From Exophiala sp. HKRS030 (lineage: Eukaryota; Ascomycota; Eurotiomycetes; Chaetothyriales; Herpotrichiellaceae), in assembly GCA_023897205.1 (NCBI GenBank), contig JAHWDD010000001.1, positions 4,526,001 through 4,590,000 on the forward strand: a stretch of DNA of 64,000 nucleotides. Direction: 5' to 3'. The notes beneath the pieces are model-generated. The model was not told the DNA's origin. It worked only from the letters and a program-made list of their open reading frames with translations, and did no database searches. Below, in pieces: positions 55,885-64,000 of this stretch. How positions within the stretch are numbered: the stretch's first letter is position 1; the number at the start of each line of letters is the position of its first letter. The position numbers and the translations under genes were made by a program.

Positions 55885-57505
55885 TCACTTTGCCACGAGT
55901 GACATCCTACCTCTCCGGTCTTTCTTGACTTCCAGAATCTCGTCGCCTCGTCTCTCGATGATGACCTCGCCGTGAGGCGATGGGGATCTGTCCCGCGTCC
56001 GTTCAACCTTGATGATCTCGGTGCCAGCTTCACGCTCATAGCGACGTTCTCGGCGCAGCGCCCGGCGCTCTGCTTCGAGCCGTCGAATTTCCTCTTTGAT
56101 GTCGCGGTCGCTGCGAGGTGGATTTCTGTCCACAACGAGTGCCAACGGTCCGACATGAACAGAGTTTGAGTCATCATCGATGCCCTCTCGAATGATCTTC
56201 CTTTCGACAAAAGTCGTCTCATCGCTCACCGAAGATCCTCTGCGTCGAGATCGATGCGTCCGGGCAGGGGATACTTCCTTGACCACCTCCTTCTTTTCCA
56301 CGATGGTCTCTTTGATCACACCAGGTGACGATCCACGTCTGGATCGCCTTCGAGAATGAGATCGGTGAGATCTCGGGGATGGGGAACGAACTGACAGTCC
56401 ATCCCAGTCGCGAACAGATCGTGGAGCATCTGCCAGAGGGAGAGTCTTGACTTCCTCAATCTTTTCGGTCTTTTCGGTCTTTTCGAAGACCAGATCACCG
56501 CGGGCACTAGGGGGAGCCTCGATAAGTCGAGTAGTTGTCACTGTGTACAAATTAGCAAACGTGGGCCATTGGAACCACGGGCCAACCAACCTTCTCGCTC
56601 ACGATACTCCTTGCTCATTGCAAAGATCTCATCAATATTGTCCGGTCCAAGAGCCTTTTCGATGATGATAGTGCGCTCGTCCTAGGGAAATCAGTCAGCA
56701 CTCTACAAATAACATCGAAGCAACTTCAACTCACCTCTTCATAATACGGGTAACCCAAATCGTAGAGAACCTTGGTGTGCACGAGACGTTTTGGCATGCG
56801 AGTCTTACCACGTCGTGGATATGGTTTCTCTTCTTTGATTTCTTTGATCTCTTCCTTCTCAATGATCTCCTCCCTGACTGTGCGTCTGTCAGGTGATGGG
56901 CTATGCCTGCCTCTTCGAGCCACCCATTCTCGTTCACGATATTCACGAAAGCCATCGTCTCCGTAGTAATCAGGATCCTGTACACGAATATCATCATAGA
57001 TGCGCTCGTCGTATCTCGGGTATGTTCTCTTTGGCGACGGCGCTCGTACAGGGATGAGTTCGCGCACTGGATTTGGTCTCTGCTGTCTGTAGAAGTCCTC
57101 ATAGTCATCGTGACGACGCAAGGGGCGACGATCGAACGTGTCTAGGCTGGACTGCCGACGGAGAATACCAGGTCTCGGGGGCGCTTCCGGGCGAGGCAGA
57201 CGTTCAGGAGCGTACGGGACCATCTGACCCCTTTGAGCCCGGGGGTCATAGTAGTCAGTTTCCTCGAAATATCTGCGCTCGGAGGCACCGTGAGGGCCAT
57301 AGCGATCCTGCTCATAGTATTGCTGCTCTTCGTAGGCGGGCGCTCGACGAGGAGGATAGTCGTAGGGAGGACGCTGGTCGATGACGGGAGGGGCACGGAT
57401 TTCTCGTTCCCGCACAAAGCGGTCGGTATCCCATCGTTGTGGTGGAGGATCGCGATAAGCAAGGTTGCCCTCAGAATATCGAGGGTCAGAACGATATCGG
57501 GACAT
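55885..57505 (-). CDS. DUF8035-type Arg/Glu/Tyr-rich protein, 505 aa
   Basis: Exons 57505-56735, 56681-56591 and 56540-55885 (1518 nt; introns 53 and 50 nt). The protein is strongly charged with many Arg, Asp, Glu, Tyr and Pro. The conserved core spans exon 1 to 2: KRLVHTKVLYDLGYPYYEE-DERTIIIEKALGPDNIDEIFAMSKEYRERE, which matches the small domain I know as DUF8035 in fungal proteins. RS-like and coiled-coil stretches follow (HRSHSRRRSRRGSS, EEIRRLEAERRALRRERRYE), ending VKKDRRGRMSLVAK. Function unknown; the composition resembles RNA-associated proteins. The last exon may end at 55,885 or splice again at GTAGGATG, which I consider less likely. Confidence 0.75.
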
Positions 57506-58335
57506 TGCTTATGAGATGGCGATCGTGGTTGAGCCAAAGGAGATCCAAGCGTCGGGCCGGGGAGGTCAATGTCGTCGGAGGCTTGGTTGGGGTGAGAGGC
57601 TGATACGAGTTGTGTGTCCCTCACGAGACCTCCCGAAAATTGAGTAGATTGCCAAGTATATACTCCGTGAAGATCCTTCGTGAGATGGATTGATCACTCT
57701 GCCTTGCAACAAGTTTTTCGCTTGCTCGAGGCTGGGAGTCACTGCTGAGTTGTAGGAAGGCCAATTGTCGCAGCCAACAGAGAGGAGTTGGGCTGATGAC
57801 GTCGGCATAGCCTTCTCTTCCGGGCCTCCTGCTGCCCAATATCCACGCCACCAACACCCAGCCCCCCTAACTCCCTCTATCAAATCCTCATGGCTCCATC
57901 AGCGTGCCCACTGTTAGGCACACGTAAAGTGCCATCCTACACACACTTTGGACAACGAGGTATGGAGTACGGAGTACGTGTTAACATCATTCCCGGACTC
58001 TGATCGGGTACATGTGTTGGAGACGGAACGAAAATGTGACCACCGAACTGCTGCAGTTCTCGAAGATAGGAATGATTCTGAAGAAGGATGAAAGTTAATG
58101 GTAATGGTTCGAATGAGAACATACTACCAGGTACACAAGCCATTCCCTCGTCACTGATTTTTGGGGAGGATCAAGAAAAGAGATGTGGCCGCCGTCGCCG
58201 CCGCAATCAAAACCTCCAGTGCCCCTGCGGCCCCAATGCTAATGGTATCGAATCATTTCTCGTCCAGAAAACCCAGTAGAATACAAGATAACATGCGTCG
58301 CGGAACAAGAAGACTCCCAACGCCCAAGAGATTCA
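57506..58335. other. intergenic 0.8 kb
   Basis: The spacer carries the promoter of the DUF8035 gene and the 3' end of TAF12. TACGGAGTAC at 57,968-57,977. No gene recognised. Confidence 0.4.
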
Positions 58336-60088
58336 TCAACTGTCTTTTCCGCCAGCGCCAACTGCTGTTGTGTTGCCTCCACCTCCAGTTAATTTGGCAG
58401 CCTGGACCGCGCTCATCTTGTGAGCCCAACCAGGCGCAGCTTGAGGTCGTCTCACTGTTCTGATTTCGTCTGTTGAATAGCCCGGAACTCGAATATTATA
58501 CTGGCGTTCCAGAATAATTTGAATGTCGCGCAATTCTAAGCTAGATGAGCCACGAAGTTTAGCCAACTTGCAAGCCTGGGTCACAAGGTCATCAACAAAG
58601 TCATCGGCGACTTGCAGAAAGATCTAGTTCATGTTTAGCCAAATTCTTGTTGGGGAGCACGCTTGTTACCTCTTCAGCCTCTGGGTCAAGCTGTTCATCT
58701 GGACCTGGCCCACAAACTTCGCGGACTAGCTCATTCAACTTCTTCTTCGACAGGACTCTGCCATCTTCGCTTGATTCCAGCACATATCCGGGCAGTGCTG
58801 TAAGTGCTGGCTGCGCAAGTTGTCCTGGCAGTCCGACACCTGCTCCACCCGTTAAGGTAGGTCGGGATGGTGGCATCTGAACGGGTTTGGGCTCAGCAAC
58901 TTGAAGATTTTTGGTGATGACCGGTGTCGAGGTTTTCGCGTTGGTGATACTCGTGTTTAACGGGTGAGGATGGATGGCTTGTGTTGCGCTCTGGGGGGCT
59001 ATGGGTTGACCTTGATGAGAGACCGGACGCGCTGCCGTGGCACTGTCCGCTTGCGCGGTTGGAGGGAATTGTGGTTGGGTTGCAGTGACAGGCGTGGATT
59101 GCGCAGCTGTGGTAGTGATTTGGCCTGCCTGCGCGCTTGTCACTGCAGGAACACTTGCTTGAGCAGCACTGGCCTGGTTGCGAGCGGCAGAGACAGCACT
59201 GCTGATTGAATGTGCCTGTGGACCTTGGACGCCTGGTTGCAGGTGAGGCATAACTCCCGACTCAGTGGCTTCACCGCCTGGAGCGGCTTGCTTCGTGTAC
59301 TGATGCTGTGGTTGTGCGCTCCGAAATTGTTCCTGTTGTTCATTAAACTTCTTCATAAATGAACCACTTTCGTTGATCGCTCGATCACACTGTGCTATTT
59401 TGTTATTATAGACTTCTGTCTCTTGCGGTGTCAAAGGATTTCCCGTCTGCTGTCGCTGCTGTGCTTGCCGTTGGAATTCAGCCTTCTTTTGTTTGGCAAC
59501 CTGTAATCTTTGTAGAGCCTGTCCCAGCCGAGTTTTCGCCTCACGTAGCCAATTCTCTGCCGGTTCGGTACCCTTTGTCATGGCTGGCGGGTAGTAGAAA
59601 TTTTGTTCATTGACTCTTTTCTGAATTTCAGGCATCAACTGGTTAAATTGCATGCTGCTGTTGCCAGCCTGTCCCGTACCATTCTGTCCCTGAGCAACCT
59701 GTGCCGCCTGCTTTTGACCTTGTGGTTGCGCTTGTGCCTGCTGTTGCTGTTGGGCTTGCTGCTGCTGCTGCTGCTGCTGCTGCTGGGCGGCTTGCTGGGA
59801 AGCCTGTTGTTGGGCGACTTGTCTTTGTTTGGCGGCCTGCTGCCACTGCTTCATACCTGCCATTAAGAGGCCCGATGTTCGCACAAGTCCTTGGTATGCT
59901 TCATTGTACTTTGGATCCCCTTGCTGAGTGCTGTTTAAAACTTCCCAGTATCTTTTGACGCCTTGTTCGTACTGCTGTTTCTGCGAGGGATTGAGTTGTG
60001 GTAGCCTTTGTACCTGTTCTGGACGGATCAAAGAGGCCTGTTGAGCTGGTGCGGGTTGCGCAGGCCGTTGGGCTGCGTTGGCATCCAT
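58336..60088 (-). CDS. TAF12: TFIID/SAGA subunit TAF12, 568 aa
   Basis: Histone-fold subunit shared by TFIID and SAGA. Exon 1 60088-58670, intron 46 nt (GTAACA...ACTAG), exon 2 58623-58336. The joined protein has a Gln-rich N-terminal part (CAG/CTG-type Gln run at 59,758-59,785; residues about 100-115), KKKLNELVREVCGPG as the first helix region, then IFLQVADDFVDDLVTQACKLAKLRGSSSLELRDIQIILERQYNIRVPG, the TAF12 histone fold, ending with a short Gly-rich tail. The junction falls inside the histone fold and restores it. Start at 60,088 (MDANAAQRP) chosen over the in-frame 60,157. The Gln tract is likely variable in length. Confidence 0.93.
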
Positions 60089-61105
60089 ACCGAGGCGCGC
60101 ACAGAGTGTAGGACGAGAGGTGAGGTGATGTGAGGATTGGACGGGAATGTTCGGCAATCACAGGCTAGCAACCATAGATCATGCGTCTGAATGATACGAA
60201 GACAGTGCAAACTAGGAAGTAAGCAACGCAAAGGTGTTGACCGTTAGATCTGTCGAAGAAACATTATATCTTGTCTGGCGTAGAGTTTATAGGTGAGGGC
60301 GATGATCGACTGCCTTGCGCGGAAGGCGATATTTGTAAAGAATCAAGAGAGATAATGTTTTTAGATCGGCCGATTTAATGAAAAGGACAGTATAGTTCGT
60401 ATGTTGAAGTCAAGGAAGGAATAACCTGTTGCCTTTGAGTCTGTCTATATCGATAAACTGAAGACATCAGAAGGGTTGGAAACGCTCTGCATCGGGACTG
60501 CCCCGACCACGCCGCTTTTACAATGTACCCCAGCCCGCCCCTCTACGACCCTCATTCATTTTCCTGCGCTGCAGTCTATATCGCCTAATCCAGTGCTTCG
60601 CGGCAGGCCAGACTCTATCTTTGTAACCCAGGGGAAGACCCAATCAGCCAGGCTCACCAAGGTAGGAGTACAACAGGCTCTTCCTCTTGCTGTGGAGGTA
60701 TCGCTCCGCCTAAGATTTAAGCTGTGCTAGGGAAGTACTCGGGTAGGACGCCTCCCTAGGTATTAAGTACCGAGGTAGTCCCAGTGCATGAATTTTAGGT
60801 ACCTGTGTCTAGGCGTCTGCGGTGCCTCTAGTTATTACATGGTTGAACCGCTCCAGTCCATTACATGCCTAAAGGTTGCTGACGATTCCGAGACATCTCT
60901 ACCAAGGCCTTTATTCTGATATGTTAATCCTTCCCTTCGGATACATAACTCTCGACTAGCTTCCAAGCATTCTGGTCACAAGAAATAAACCGTCCTGTTG
61001 TGATGTCTATGGGTCCAGAGTGGGCTCTGTGCAAGTCCTGCAGCCACACTGCTTCAACCTGAAGAACTTGCCCGAAGCATCAAATCATCATGTGAGTGTG
61101 CACGC
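60089..61105. other. intergenic 1 kb, TAF12 upstream
   Basis: TAF12 promoter side. CCTAGGTA at 60,755-60,762. No gene recognised. Confidence 0.4.
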
Positions 61106-61333
61106 ATGAGGAGGACCGATCACTGTCAGGGTCCGGCTCCCACCGTCGCAGTGACTTTTGGACGGCGGCCTCGCCCTTGTGACTCATGCCGCAGAAGAAA
61201 GCGACAATGCTACATACTCCTGGGGGAGAATGCATGCCAGCTGAGGCGGTTTGTTCGGGGGCTGAGTGCAGCTTTTACCGGCATCGATGCTGGCCTTTTT
61301 GAGCAAACCAATGGATCACGAAAGCGCCCATGA
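61106..61333 (+). pseudogene. Zn2Cys6 transcription factor remnant
   Basis: RRPRPCDSCRRRKRQC matches the first half of a Zn2Cys6 binuclear cluster (C-x2-C-x6-C). The second half is damaged: CQLRRF has Arg where the fifth Cys belongs, and the closing ECSFY element is only found one base out of frame, after a G run at about 61,257-61,262. No further domain follows. It could be the relic of a regulator for the neighbouring cyanurate genes; that link is a guess. Confidence 0.6.
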
Positions 61334-61579
61334 ATAGCTAGACTGGAAAAATTGTCGATCGAGAGGTTGGTGAGGTAAGGAGGACATGTGGCCAGCGTCT
61401 TCTTCCTAATGGAAGTCTTTGCACGCTGACCAGGATTAGAGCTCACGAATCCAACGATGAGAATGGGAACTAGGTGTCCATACGAACGACGAAGCAGCTG
61501 CTGTTAGGGATGTGTTATATTAGTACCATGTTTGATGTCTTTGACATTCCATGGTCTGCAAAGCTCTCTCCATGACTCG

Positions 61580-62731
61580 TCAATTTGAGGGCATCCCATA
61601 CACCATACATAAGCTGCCTCCGCCCGCGGGACCTTGACCCTCTGCACCTCCCGAGACGTAGAGTAGCGTATCACCTACCAGACCTGCCAACAGGCCTCCA
61701 ACAGCAGCCCTCGCATGTCGAGTACTATGGATGTCGCTGTCCGTGTTCATCGTATGCCTATTGCCCCTGACAATACCATGTGGATCGGCTTCAGCTTTTG
61801 CAAATACCTGCACCACCTTACCACCATCCCGCTTCACCTGCGAGAGGAGATCGAATATAGCCTCTGCGTCGATCGCATCTTGCATTGGCCGCGAGACCGC
61901 CCTGAGCTTGGGTCTGATTGATCCCGCACCAGCTACCGTCGGATCTGAGGCTAGGATCAAGATATGATTGTCATCTAGCTCTGCACCACTACTACAGCTA
62001 GCTTTGGCACTCCATACACGCTCGAAAGCTGACGCTGTGGTTGACTGCATGGCGGAATCAATTTGCGCATCGGGTATTTCGCCCAACGCCGCGGCGATCC
62101 CTACAGCACAGGCGTACCGTGACCTAGCCATGGATTCATAGGTGTCCGCGGTGACGGGCTCCTTCCCTGCGGCACGTACTGCTTCGACTTTGGTCGAGGT
62201 GAGAAGGGGACACTTGATCAGGACGAGCATGACATCTTCCGGGCGGACAGATAGATCATTCGCCATCATGCTTTCGATGGTTACAGCGACCGTCCGGGCA
62301 TGGTCCGGCATGCCAATCTCATGCGGATGGAGCGGTCGCGTGTGTCCAACAGACGCGAGAAGGCCCGTGGTGGAGGAGCTAGACGAGGACGCATCTTCAG
62401 CTCGAACGATGAAGGTGACATGTGGGCATAAGACGCCTTCAGTACCACCCGAGAAGATGGTCACGGCGTCCGCGGGTATCTTGGGCTCCCAGACCGCAGA
62501 AGCCAGTGTCCGTGAGAAGTCGTTGACACAGCCATTTCCTAGAATGGCACGTATAGGCGTCAGATGTGCTGAACGAGCGCAGCAATTGGCCAGATGGTCT
62601 CGCTCACCTTCGGTCTTGCCCACCACAGCCAGAATCTGTGACGAGTTATAGCCAGACTCGGCCAATTTTTCTAACGGTGTCGTATCTGCTGGTGACGAGA
62701 TCGGGAATTTGACTATGTCGACTGCAACCAT
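61580..62731 (-). CDS. cyanuric acid hydrolase / barbiturase family ring-opening amidohydrolase, 360 aa
   Basis: Opens cyanuric acid (to carboxybiuret, then biuret) or barbiturate. Exon 1 62731-62608 and exon 2 62538-61580 (1083 nt). The 69-nt intron (62,539-62,607; GTGAGC, CTGAC branch, TTCTAG) is a multiple of three without stops; splicing restores GKTEGNGCVNDF. All three Ser-Lys pairs of the three-repeat fold are visible: K39 (GKTEG) with S71 (SGGTEG), K150 (IKCPLLT) with S225 (SSGAELDDN), and K289 (VFAKAEADPHG) with S337 (SGGAEGQGP). In the last motif Gly replaces the usual His (AEHQGP). ATG at 62,731 (MVAVDIVKFP) fits the family start; the frame is open to 62,860. Divergent from allophanate hydrolase. 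Cyanurate versus barbiturate cannot be decided from sequence; the partner favours cyanurate. Confidence 0.9.
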   Translation of the reverse strand: MVAVDIVKFPISSPADTTPLEKLAESGYNSSQILAVVGKTEGERDHLANCCARSAHLTPIRAILGNGCVNDFSRTLASAVWEPKIPADAVTIFSGGTEGVLCPHVTFIVRAEDASSSSSSTTGLLASVGHTRPLHPHEIGMPDHARTVAVTIESMMANDLSVRPEDVMLVLIKCPLLTSTKVEAVRAAGKEPVTADTYESMARSRYACAVGIAAALGEIPDAQIDSAMQSTTASAFERVWSAKASCSSGAELDDNHILILASDPTVAGAGSIRPKLRAVSRPMQDAIDAEAIFDLLSQVKRDGGKVVQVFAKAEADPHGIVRGNRHTMNTDSDIHSTRHARAAVGGLLAGLVGDTLLYVSGGAEGQGPAGGGSLCMVYGMPSN

Positions 62732-63495
62732 ACTTCTCAGAAGCGGTTTGCTGCTATGGTAAGAAAGAAGACATGTGTCTGACAGGGTATCTACTTTTGG
62801 ATTATCCACGAATCTATGGCGAAGAACACAAGTACCACCCATACATGGAGAAGATATCAATGGTTGCTATAGTACGCATATCGATGCGTGGAATGATCGT
62901 ATGTGTAGCTGGTTGCTCGTCGTCAATATCCGTTGGCTCTAAAGTGGGTTTGATAAGGGAGTTCGATGCGGCGGCCCGCCGGCGCCGCCTCCACCACCAT
63001 CTACAGTATTACGGAGTTCTTCGTATCTAGACTCTACAACCTACCAACATCGTTCCTATCTCGTGTCCCGTTAACCTCCATTGTCATCTCAATGACCCAT
63101 CTTTAGGCTTGGCCCGTAGTATAAATTCCGTGGGTACACAAATGGATGAGAGTGGTAGATACCACACCGAACTGGCGCTGTTTTGGTCACATTGCTGCCT
63201 CTTCGAATTGGCCACGCAGAAGTGTGTGGAGGTAAGTCAGCACTGATGAGATTGCTTCTACAAGTGATTGTATTCGGTGAAAGTATTCTTCACCAATTTC
63301 TTTCTCGCAGCAATTGTCCGACTGAGAGCCTGTTGCCTCATCGTTTGCAGATTTGTGTTTCCGACGCCGCGCTCACTGGCCTTCAATCCTCGCTCAACAA
63401 AGGGCCCACCAGCAGCACTCTTTCCTCCTCCTCCGGAGGTAGTCTCAATAACACCGACCAAAGTGAACCCCGGAATCTCTGTCACGAACGTCTCG
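62732..63495. promoter_or_regulatory. divergent promoter, cyanuric acid hydrolase / allophanate hydrolase
   Basis: A 764-bp region between opposite start codons. Co-regulation by nitrogen status is plausible; I did not attempt a reliable count of GATA sites. The allophanate hydrolase frame is open upstream of its ATG back to 63,268 without an in-frame ATG. Confidence 0.5.
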
Positions 63496-64000
63496 ATGGA
63501 CGTGGGAAATGAGCTTTCGGACGATCTCTCCATCGAGACGTTACGCGCGCTGTATGAGCGCGACGCAACGACCCCGGTGGCGGTAGTGCGGTCTGTCTAC
63601 GAACGAATCGCCGCATACCCGGACAAGGCAGTCTGGATCACGCTTCTGCCGCAAGAGGAGGCGATCAGAAGGGCGGAGGAGCTTCAAAAACAATTGGCCG
63701 ACCGCGGAACGCACCATCAGCGACCAGCATTGTTTGGGATTCCCTTCTCCGTCAAAGACTCGATCGACATCGCGGGAATGCCGACGACATTGGCTTGTCC
63801 GAGCTTCGCATATACGGCAGACGTGACCGCATTTGTTGTCCAGAGAATCCTCGACGCCGGAGGAATCCTCATCGGCAAGACCAACCTTGACCAATTCGCA
63901 ACGGGGCTCAATGGTACGCGTTCGCCATACGGTGTACCCCGATGTGTGTGCGACCCTGACTACATCTCTGGCGGGAGCTCTTCTGGCTCGGTGGTAAGTG
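63496..64000 (+). CDS. allophanate hydrolase (amidase signature), partial, cut by right edge
   Basis: Hydrolyses allophanate to CO2 and ammonia. Start MDVGNELSDDLSIETLRALYERD at 63,496, then WITLLPQEEA, FGIPFSVKDSIDIAGMPTTLACPSFAY with the catalytic Lys87, and IGKTNLDQFATGLNGTRSPYG into ISGGSSSGS (Ser-rich amidase motif, residues 158-165). The TNLDQFATGL..TRSPYG signature is specific to allophanate hydrolases within the amidase family. A splice donor (GTAAGT) starts at 63,994, so the gene continues after an intron outside the window. It could be a stand-alone enzyme (AtzF-like; GLNGTR and the CVCDPDYISGG context favour this) or the N-terminal half of urea amidolyase (DUR1,2). Only about 166 residues are seen. 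Confidence 0.88.
   Translation, partial: MDVGNELSDDLSIETLRALYERDATTPVAVVRSVYERIAAYPDKAVWITLLPQEEAIRRAEELQKQLADRGTHHQRPALFGIPFSVKDSIDIAGMPTTLACPSFAYTADVTAFVVQRILDAGGILIGKTNLDQFATGLNGTRSPYGVPRCVCDPDYISGGSSSGSVVS

Noticed and set aside
62108..62110. Apparent Ser to Cys change in the catalytic site of the cyanuric acid hydrolase
   Set aside because: Spacing from Lys150 shows that the catalytic Ser is further on (S225, SSGAEL); Cys185 is a structural position.
1..64000. tRNA, rRNA or CRISPR-like arrays
   Set aside because: Visual search for B-box-like GGTTCGANTCC and regular spaced repeats found nothing convincing; a tRNA scan would be needed to be sure.

Overview
The window looks like nuclear DNA of a filamentous ascomycete (Pezizomycotina; a Eurotiomycete such as a black-yeast relative would fit, but I cannot prove the order). 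Reasons: short introns (about 46-120 nt) with GTRAGT-type donors and YAG acceptors, a HET-domain gene, an unmistakable CreA carbon catabolite repressor, fungal-specific transcription factor domains, and housekeeping genes (VMA9, COQ1, ERG28, GAL7, TAF12) with fungal architecture.

Layout. 0.6-9.8 kb: V-ATPase subunit e (VMA9), a MOB3/phocein-type protein head-to-head with a ZNG1-type zinc GTPase, and a large protein with an atypical kinase domain. 13.2-17.0 kb: a SAP30-like Sin3-binding protein and a HET-domain gene carrying a one-base frameshift. 17.0-30.9 kb: two gene-poor stretches of about 6.3 kb each, with creA alone between them (23.3-24.6 kb). 30.9-40.4 kb: an accessory block with an intact glutathione S-transferase, an intact C2H2 plus Fungal_trans regulator and an intact epoxide hydrolase, interleaved with broken genes: a zinc alcohol dehydrogenase, an aldehyde dehydrogenase fused by deletion to an amidohydrolase tail, and a Baeyer-Villiger-type monooxygenase. 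I read this as a decaying catabolic or secondary-metabolite gene cluster. 41.2-60.1 kb: mostly conserved genes: a secreted Gly/Asn-repeat protein, a PhzF-family enzyme with tiny exons, COQ1, an AMMECR1 protein, an ankyrin protein, 3-ketoacyl-CoA reductase divergent from ERG28, GAL7, a DUF8035 protein and TAF12. 61-64 kb: a Zn2Cys6 regulator remnant, then a cyanuric acid hydrolase/barbiturase-family gene divergent from an allophanate hydrolase that runs off the right edge. These two would supply the first and last steps of cyanurate (s-triazine ring) nitrogen use.

Most exon structures given here were checked by hand: exon lengths sum to whole codons and the joined reading frame restores family motifs. 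Three introns (MOB3, GST, cyanuric acid hydrolase) are multiples of three without stops, so simple ORF reading retains them as false insertions. Short dispersed motifs (TACGGAGTA and CCTAGGTA) are clearly over-represented in the intergenic DNA.
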